In this document: positions 26,430-30,715 of the stretch, piece after piece
How positions within the stretch are numbered: position 1 is the stretch's first letter
Layout of the letters: every line of letters begins with the position of its first letter
DNA from: Chara braunii
Taxonomy: Eukaryota; Streptophyta; Charophyceae; Charales; Characeae
Reading direction: 5' to 3'
Assembly: GCA_003427395.1 (NCBI GenBank)
Contig: BFEA01000230.1
Span: forward strand, 8,085-38,799
DNA: 30,715 bases
Made by a program: the position numbers and the translations under genes
The notes under the pieces: generated by a model
The model's database searches: none
Seen by the model: the letters and a program-made list of their open reading frames with translations, nothing else
Told to the model about the DNA's origin: nothing

Positions 26430-27460
26430 TCATTTAGGATCATTTAGGACGATTCAGGATGATAGAGTGGATGATTGAGGCCATGAAATAGAGATAGATG
26501 ATGACTAATAAGAATGATTGTCTACTCAACACTCAAATACTATCCAATCCCTAATTCCCTGTATCCATTCCAACCAACCAATCACAACTGAGCTTGTGAT
26601 GTGCACCAATCAGGCCTCTTCCTAGTCTCACACCCCAATCTGGCTCCGTTACAGGGCAGCGCTACCCACCCCAGCTCCGACCATCGTCGGGCAGATTGCA
26701 GCCATTAGTCAAGTTTGCAGATTGTTGTCCTCCCTCGACAATCCTAGACCTCTATACAAAGCCTCGAACTCCTACTCAAGCAGGTTACAGGGCACCGCCC
26801 CAGCGTCGGCCAGCGTCGTTCTGGCGCCAACTCAACCTGGCCATTACACAAAAAGGCTCAATTAGAAAATTGGCTAAGCTAGAATGCCAACTAGAAATCA
26901 AGGTTCTGATAATATCAGAATCCTAATAAACAAATATTTATGATGATGAAATTTGACGAGTACCCTGAGATGATCACAAAAATGATGGATAATGATGAGG
27001 ATGCTGATGACTATTCCTCTCCACCTCTCCCCTTCCTCCTTGTACTCTCCTCCTCTCCCCTCGTTTCCTTTTCTCCTCTCGCTGCCTCCGCTGAGCTAGA
27101 CCTTGCTATCAGCATGAAGTTCATATCAGCCCCAATGAGAGAGATAACCTCCTCATTCCCTTCTGCCTTGAGGTAACCAGTTCCCGCAAAAGGTGTACCT
27201 TGAAACTAACACTCTGACCTAGTCTGCCTCCGCCAGGATATAATGCGCCCCCATACATATCTCCCTGCCCCAGCCAGGTCAGCTCCCATCATCTGTGTCT
27301 ACTCCCTAGAGAGCAATCACCTCCCACCTTGTGTTACCCCTGTGGAGTAGCGCTCCCTTCCTGACCGACCTACCTACCAACTAGACCATAGCCTATCTGG
27401 GCAAAGATAATATAACCACCAACACAGATATAACTACTGATTGATGAAAAAATTAATAAA
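26430..27460. other. Gene-free stretch
   Basis: Mixed composition with short repeats of GGATCATTTA at the start and C/T-rich runs around 27010-27060 and 27290-27360. Small open frames (for example 26940-27176) have no recognisable domain. Nothing further is seen. Confidence 0.5.
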
Positions 27461-27467
27461 GCAACTG

Positions 27468-27506
27468 TGATGATGATGATGATGATGATAAAGATTCAGA
27501 TTGCTA

Positions 27507-27542
<36 letters not shown>

Positions 27543-27543
27543 A
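27468..27543. repeat. (GAT)n microsatellites
   Basis: Two trinucleotide arrays, 27468-27489 and 27507-27541, separated by 17 bases. GATGA words stay frequent up to about 27850, which suggests older decayed copies. Confidence 0.93.
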
Positions 27544-27549
27544 TAAAAT

Positions 27550-28340
27550 TCGCGAGAAATAAGTAAGGAACGTTTGACTTGCGATGCCCTAATAGCACCG
27601 GTGTGGAAGATCGACAACTCACTATTGCTGTCATGACAATAGAAGATGACAATAATTACGATTTTGACAAAGAAGTCTGAATGATGATCATGAAGAATAT
27701 AAGGCAGCGAAATGGTGATGACGATCACCGTCAACAGTGAAATGCAGATGGCGACCAACGGCAAAAGCAAGATGCGGATGATGTAAATGACGATTAACTT
27801 TGATATGTGAAGACAACCAGCGACAATGTTGATGATAAACCAACGCTTCGGACGAAAAAACCTGCACAGAAAAGAAGAAAAAAAAAAAGAACACAAGACT
27901 AAAGAAGAGCTCCCTTGATAATGATCTCACCGACAATCCTCCTGCTGTGATGATGCTCCAAGTTGGTCCAGCGGTCTCCACACTTTGGTTCCACGAGGCT
28001 GACTCAACTTTCTTCCACCGACGTCGACTTTCGCCAACTCGCTCGAGCGCTCCAGCCTCTATAAGGGCATTGGATATGGAGTACTTGATGTGGAAAGCAC
28101 AGGGGAAATGGACAAACCGCAACTTTCACCACCATTTCCCCTTTTCCACAATGCCCCAGGCCAGCCGCCAAGTCAGCCTGTGACATGGATTGGCCAAGTG
28201 CCTCTGGAAGTTACGTGTGCGTTAAACGCTATCGTTAGATCCTTTTATCCCCTCACAACATCCTCATGCCAATGTGCCGCCATGCACTAGCTGAAAGCAC
28301 CATGCCACATGCACGAAGCCAACACCACGTCATCCGTTAA
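27550..28340. other. Gene-free stretch
   Basis: No credible gene is visible. CTATAAGG at about 28059 is TATA-like but no ORF with support follows it. The stretch is A/G-rich up to 27900 and more balanced after. Confidence 0.45.
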
Positions 28341-28342
28341 TC

Positions 28343-28530
28343 GTCAGCGCCTCGCTGCTTACCCGTAACCAGCGCTTCGTCGTTCGCGAGCAACCAGCGC
28401 CACGCTCCTCTCAGGGAGCCAGCGCCTCGCCACCTTTGAACCACCAGCCCCTCGCTACCAGCGCACGGCCAACGCCTCGCCACTGATGACTGACCAGCGC
28501 ACCGCCAAGCGCACGCTGCCAGTGCCATAC
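28343..28530. repeat. Degenerate array of CCAGCGCCTCGC
   Basis: About eight diverged copies of (A)CCAGCGCCTCGC occur at irregular spacing (roughly 17-40 bases), starting with CAGCGCCTCGC at 28344 and ending near ACCAGCGCACCGCC at about 28495. It stands out from the surrounding AT-richer DNA by its GC content. Confidence 0.6.
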
Positions 28531-29620
28531 CTCCAGCACGCGCGTTGACGTGGTGTACTCTCAGACCAGAGTCTCTCCTTGATATACTTGGGGAATACAC
28601 ACACTAGAACTTCTCTACTTAGCTCCGGATGCACTTGCAGTCAGATTCATTCAGGTTTGACCATAATCGTCGTCTGATACATTTAGATAAGCGTTGATGC
28701 AAGTGTGTCATGAACCTCTATTTTCCTTTATGGTATCTTCGTCTTTCCTTTTCACGGCCTCGAATATACTTCACACCTTCATTTTTGTTTCCCCTTCTTC
28801 GAATGCAAATGCTCTCATGAGCTAAAAAAAAAAAAAGAGAGAAAAACAGAAAAGAAGATTGTAAGGTGGTTTGACGATGAGGGAGTAAAGAGTTCACTAG
28901 GGAACAAAAATGAGGATGGGTAGAAGGGGTCTTGCGAGCTGAAAAAAAGAAGGAAAAAAACAAAAGAGAAAAGAAAATAGAAAGAAACAAAAAGAAAAAA
29001 GAAAGTGCATTGTCAACTCATGGCTTGGCTGGCAGTGAGGTTGTTGGTTGGTGGTTTGTCGCTCAATCTGCTCAAGAATTGGGACGTAGTCTATTTGCAG
29101 CGGGCCTCTATCCGCCCTGGCCTTCAGCCAGGGCCTATTCGACTATTTGCCAGGTCGGCCTGTGGGACCGGGTCGTGGCCTAACCTCACAGGCCGTGTGC
29201 TATTTCAGTCCAGTCCAGTCCTTCTCGGTACAATTGTCGGTATCAGGCCAATTCAGTCCAGTCCAGTCAGTCCGTTGGGGTATACCCCAGCTGTAGTATG
29301 CATTCTGGGTCATTCTTCATTTGCACTCTTTGGAGTACGTGCGTGTTGAGTCTGCATTGGAGTTGCGCTGTCCCTTCCAGCTCCATCTTCATCCCCTCCA
29401 TCCTCATCCCTTTGTCTTCATCCTGACAGACCACCTTCCCGGCGGGTCCGTTGTAGGGCCAAACCCCGGTAGACTTTCGAGCCTTTGTCGACCCCACTGG
29501 GGTCCCATTTGGCTCGGCCCGCCCATGCTCAAGCTCAGGGCGCGGGCCGTTCGTCCGAGGGTCACCCCCACCTAGTCCTTTGAGATGGATGGGGGTGGGC
29601 CATCGAGCGAGAGAGTTTGA
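28531..29620. other. Gene-free stretch
   Basis: It contains A-rich tracts (28823-28860 and 28940-29000), CAGTC-type short repeats (29205-29275) and otherwise unremarkable sequence. No ORF has supporting evidence. Confidence 0.45.
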
Positions 29621-29624
29621 CATT

Positions 29625-29708
29625 GGGGATGTAGCTCAGCCCGCTTGTCTGGTGTAGCCTCGCTGGTCATCATCGCAAGCGTCAATTCTTCGATTCCTCG
29701 TTGTGTTC
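29625..29708 (+). repeat. tRNA-like sequence, probably SINE-derived
   Basis: GGGGATGTAGCTCAG is identical in style to the 5' end of eukaryotic tRNA-Ala or tRNA-Val genes. A B-box-like TTCTTCGATTCC follows about 55 bases on. The arms between do not form a tRNA cloverleaf, so this is a pseudo-tRNA or the head of a SINE. No poly-A tail or target duplication was found. Confidence 0.4.
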
Positions 29709-30650
29709 TCAGGCAATTGCTCCTTCCAATACTCAAGCAGTCCAAGGAGGTTTATTGAGAAATTCTCTTCTTTTCGTGCTCAGGCTAAGCGTCATCTTTA
29801 GGCCACGCACCTTTTTCCCTAATTAAATAACAACAAAATGCGGCATCACTGGGGTTGGCGAAGCAACCCTCCCCTCCGCTCTAGTACATTCCCATGCCCG
29901 GTCCGTACTTCTCACGAATTAACGTCCGCCCCGTAGTCTTTTCGGGGCTCTTACCCACATGCAGAGTCCATCCATGCCCAGTCCACATTCAAAGCATCTC
30001 GTGGCAGACCTTTTTTCACATACAAGGTTTACACTAGGGACCACGAAAAGAAGTGCACTCTATACATCGGTATGAAGTTTGTTTAAAATGGCCTTATGGT
30101 TTTCTTACAAATTGAGGCGAAAAATGGGGGGTCGGTTAACCTTTTCTCACGACCCTTTGCTCATCCACCCTTTTCTCCTTTTTGTTTCATGTCTCCCTAG
30201 CCCAGTTCCACTTAAGTCACGTTAGGCGACTCACCTGCACGTCTAGACACAAATGCAAATGCAAATACAATCCCCGCTTGAGGTCAACACATAGCCCTTC
30301 CCGCATGCCTATCTTTCTTTCAATGCCTTAGTAGTCTTGTTCTGGTTCCTTTTACCAATCACAACCAAACTTTCTTCTTCTCATAGTCATGCAGTCCGGG
30401 TTCTGGTTGAGTCAACTGACCTTGCTCACATAAACTTCTTTCAATTCTTTTCCGATTCTCCCTCTCTCCAATCTCTTCACTATCCTCTTCCCTTTCTCTC
30501 CTTCTTGGTGGCACATGGGACCGACTTCCCCCCCCTTGTCCGCTTCCTCCACCAAGTGAGGGCTGATTCCTTTCGCAGTTCGTTCCCTGGCAATGTAGCA
30601 AGTGAGCGGAGAGGTTACTCACGTGCCGGGAAGAGAGAACGAGAAAGAGG
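29709..30650. other. Gene-free stretch at the window end
   Basis: C/T-rich on the + strand with no ORF that has a domain. Short A-rich words such as CAAATGCAAATGCAAAT (30249-30267) and CT-rich tracts (30455-30505) are the only structure seen. Confidence 0.45.

Positions 30651-30651
<1 letters not shown>

Positions 30652-30715
<64 letters not shown>
30652..30715. repeat. (GA)n microsatellite at the window end
   Basis: Uninterrupted GA units run to the last base of the window, mirroring the (CT)n array at the start. Confidence 0.97.

Overview
The window is eukaryotic, transposon-dominated DNA. It has no operons, Shine-Dalgarno sites or recognisable host genes. It does have long homopolymers, dinucleotide arrays, retroelement polyproteins, tRNA-derived SINEs and fold-back repeats. 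It starts in a (CT)n array and ends in a (GA)n array, and it contains one 56-base N gap and one single N, so it looks like a complete draft scaffold that stops at simple repeats. A repeat-rich plant or streptophyte alga would fit, but the sequence does not fix the species.

Layout: 1-64 is a (CT)n microsatellite. 159-537 is a minus-strand tRNA-derived SINE with an internal minisatellite. 776-970 is a hairpin MITE. 970-2059 has no gene I can support. 2060-11856 is a degraded Ty3/gypsy LTR retrotransposon on the + strand: LTR, Gag, protease, reverse transcriptase, RNase H, a PHD-like zinc finger, integrase, then three unidentified ORFs and a second LTR copy. Three of its ORF junctions are 4-nt ATGA stop/start overlaps. 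11857-13440 looks like more LTR and leader sequence without a clear gene. 13445-14240 holds a possible Harbinger-type terminus and a full-length SINE with a perfect 13-bp target duplication.

14245-15706 is a patchwork of short duplications beside the N gap, plus palindromic elements. 16604-18857 carries a PIF/Harbinger (DDE_Tnp_4) transposase broken by a frameshift, followed by two small coiled-coil ORFs. A GAACGCG-rich DNA element (about 18808-20308) appears to interrupt the second of these ORFs. Inside that element lie a Nextera mate-pair junction adapter, an exact 145-bp copy of the gypsy PHD segment, a single N, and a long inverted repeat whose two arms are SINE-like. 20404-20466 is an (AG)n array and 20653-21107 is another fold-back.

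22150-25600 is a decayed non-LTR (LINE) retrotransposon on the minus strand, with recognisable RT and zf-RVT domains. The remainder (25600-30650) has a second copy of the hairpin MITE, (GAT)n arrays, a degenerate GC-rich array and a tRNA-like sequence, but no credible gene. It ends in a (GA)n array.

The most unusual points are the PHD-type finger placed between RNase H and integrase in the gypsy pol, the repeated ATGA coupling with three extra ORFs downstream of integrase, and an ~80-bp palindromic motif shared by three separate fold-backs. Anyone using the 18.9-19.2 kb region should know that it contains sequencing adapter.
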